Assembly (NCBI GenBank): GCA_016785225.1
Contig: JAFBJZ010000831.1
Span: forward strand, 4,226,001 to 4,290,000
Reading direction: 5' to 3'
Source: Psettodes erumei
Taxonomy: Eukaryota; Chordata; Actinopteri; Pleuronectiformes; Psettodidae
Length of the DNA stretch: 64,000 bases
Below are positions 62,093 through 64,000 of this stretch, in pieces. The position numbers and the translations under genes were made by a program. Under the pieces are notes generated by a model. It made no database searches. It was given only the letters and a program-made list of their open reading frames with translations, and was not told the origin of the DNA. How positions within the stretch are numbered: the stretch's first letter is position 1; each line of letters opens with the position of its first letter.

Positions 62093-64000
62093 ATCACATT
62101 CGACTCTAAAAAGACCAATAAGCTTTGAGGCCAGCTGCCCTTTAGAGAAGTGCACTAATTTAGAGAGGGCTAGTTTCGAACTAGGCCAGTTATTCTCAGC
62201 CTCAAGTGCACTTCCACCAGTTTTTGTTTTGTGTACTTACATGACCTCTAAAAGACAGAGATGGGTGAGTGTTATTCTGCATGAGTTACTTTAAATGTGT
62301 GAAAGAGGAGGATATATATATACTTTAGATATTCTTGTTTTAGAGCTCTATAGGGATAGTACAGTTGGTCGGCCCAAAGCCTTTGGGCCAGACATTCCCA
62401 GATGTTCCCAATGAATCCTAATAATAGTGATTCCCTGACCTTAAAATATTTTAGAGTTTTCCAATGTAGTTTATGACCAGAAACCTCGAGTGCTAATTAT
62501 CAAATACTAGCAAACTTAAATAAGATGATAAACATGGTTTACCAGCTTTATCATGTTTAAATGTTGCCCATTCTTCAGAAGGACAATTTCCACCAACAAG
62601 CACATAAGCCCTCGATGTATTAAGGATATTATTAAGGGAGTGGGATACAGCACTGCCACTCGATCTTCAATCAGCTAACTGCCCAAGTGTCCACTCAGGA
62701 TATTGCAATGAACAAAACTCCTTGGAGCCCCCAAAAAACTTTACACATAGACCACCACTGTAGAAATATCTGCAAAACCACTGACATGATACCTTGAGCT
62801 GAAAACAAGGTTATTACTCTTTTTAATATGAATTTTCAATCCAGAGGTTTCATTATTTGTACAACTTTTGCAGAGCCATGAAAAGGGAGTTTTAGTTTCC
62901 ATAATTTTCATACTGTACCAGTAGCTGTTTTTGATTCTCAGAAAGTTTTGCAAATAGAAAAACCTTCATGGTAACAGTCCTGGTACAAATAGTGATACAG
63001 TAACTTATCTGCATTTCAAAGAATCTTGTCAAATGTTTTACAGATATTTCGTTAATAATGGTCATCTAAGGGAAAAGTTTTGCAAACCACATTTTTTTGT
63101 TACTATAACACAGGATGCAGGTGCAAGTTGGCATCAGGATTGACTGGTTGTACCATATCCAGCTTTCTTAAAAGCCCTATGCACCTATGGTCCACCCACA
63201 CAGGTGTTTTCACTTTACAGTGCATGGTTAGCTGATTAGCTCCTCTGACGATTGTGTGTGCAGACTTTGCTTGACTGACTTCCATTTGACTTGCCTGTTA
63301 GATTTGTTGCACCTGATAAGGAGTCACACCTTTATCATTCTTGTTGGTTTGTTAACTGTGGTGACCTCAAATAATTCAAGTGTTGCTCTGCACCCAACTT
63401 CAACCTGAACAGATTTCTAATTGGCCTGTGGGAGTAACTGAAAACACCTGTGAGGGTGTGCTCAGCCTTTAATGCACCCATTGTACAGTCTTACAGAGCT
63501 GCTAGTGTTGCTGCAGACTCAGTCTCATTTTAAAAATGTTTCTGCAAAAGTGATTACTCTGGCTCCAGAGTTTTACAAAAACTGTCTGACAATTGATTCA
63601 AATTGCGTCTGTAGTGGCTTGAGAAGATATCCATATTAGCAATGTATACTTTGATAGATCAAATAAGAAAGGTTAACAAACATAAAGATATCTGCATTAA
63701 AAGTCCACTCACTGGTCATACCCAAGAAATCCAAACTTGGAAATGAGAAATTGGATAATTCTAACTCTAAACTGTCCTTAGATATGAATCTAAACCTGTG
63801 CTAACAACCCCATCATTTACCCAAAAGAAGTGGTGACAGAGTCCATTATGTTAAGTTAACAGGGGTTTTGCTTGACTTGAAGTGGGGTAATTAACAGCAC
63901 ACTAAGTGCATTGGCCCTTTTTATTGAGCCATGGCTAAGTGGAAACCCCTTTTTACAGGAGTCAGTGGTTCATCCCTGAGCTTTTTGGGGGTTGGCCAGA
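62092..64000. other. Gene-free stretch to the window end
   Basis: AT-rich sequence with no supportable exon. A 19-base near-perfect palindrome lies at 62371-62389. Nothing else recognised. Confidence 0.4.

Noticed and set aside
36300..64000. CRISPR-like regular spacing, phage or bacterial operon signals
   Set aside because: None present; the sequence is vertebrate nuclear DNA throughout, and direct repeats are microsatellites or dispersed elements.

Overview
The window is nuclear DNA from a ray-finned fish, probably a percomorph teleost. It has spliced vertebrate genes with short GT-AG introns, many CA/CT microsatellites, and several degraded repeats that look like families I know from teleost genomes. 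Nothing bacterial, viral or organellar was seen. Three genes can be read exon by exon; they fill the first half. The second half holds no gene that I recognise.

Layout. (1) 758-5188 (+): the last five coding exons of tubgcp6 (gamma-tubulin complex component 6), whose upstream exons lie outside the window. (2) 6885-21241 (-): a complete appl2 gene in 21 coding exons, 666 residues, encoding a BAR-PH-PTB endosomal adaptor. tubgcp6 and appl2 converge; the nearest poly(A) signals of the two genes are only about 80 bases apart. (3) 24713-31497 (+): the small gene c12orf75 (OCC-1), five coding exons, 62 residues, divergent from appl2 across about 3.5 kb. A TATA box and a compound CT/CA microsatellite lie just upstream of its first exon. 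(4) 31503-32072 (+): starting six bases after the OCC-1 stop codon is a set of reading frames with usable splice sites, ending in a 52-codon ORF with one clear transmembrane segment. I do not recognise it, and it is the best candidate here for something undescribed. (5) 32.1-64 kb: about 32 kb with no supportable exon. It holds microsatellites, a LINE tail at 46.2 kb, a fold-back MITE at 35.1 kb, a related pair of dispersed repeats at 48.8 and 50.4 kb, and several low-repeat blocks that may be conserved regulatory DNA. In human the OCC-1/C12orf75 side of this neighbourhood faces NUAK1, but no NUAK1 exon is visible here.

The genes do not form a pathway. tubgcp6 acts in microtubule nucleation, appl2 in Rab5-linked endosomal signalling, and OCC-1 is poorly characterised. 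Their interest is mainly positional: the human counterparts of tubgcp6 (chromosome 22) and appl2/c12orf75 (chromosome 12) are on different chromosomes, while here they are neighbours. Exon ends were placed by eye from splice sites, codon phase and remembered family sequences. Repeat family assignments come from memory of teleost consensus sequences, without a database search.
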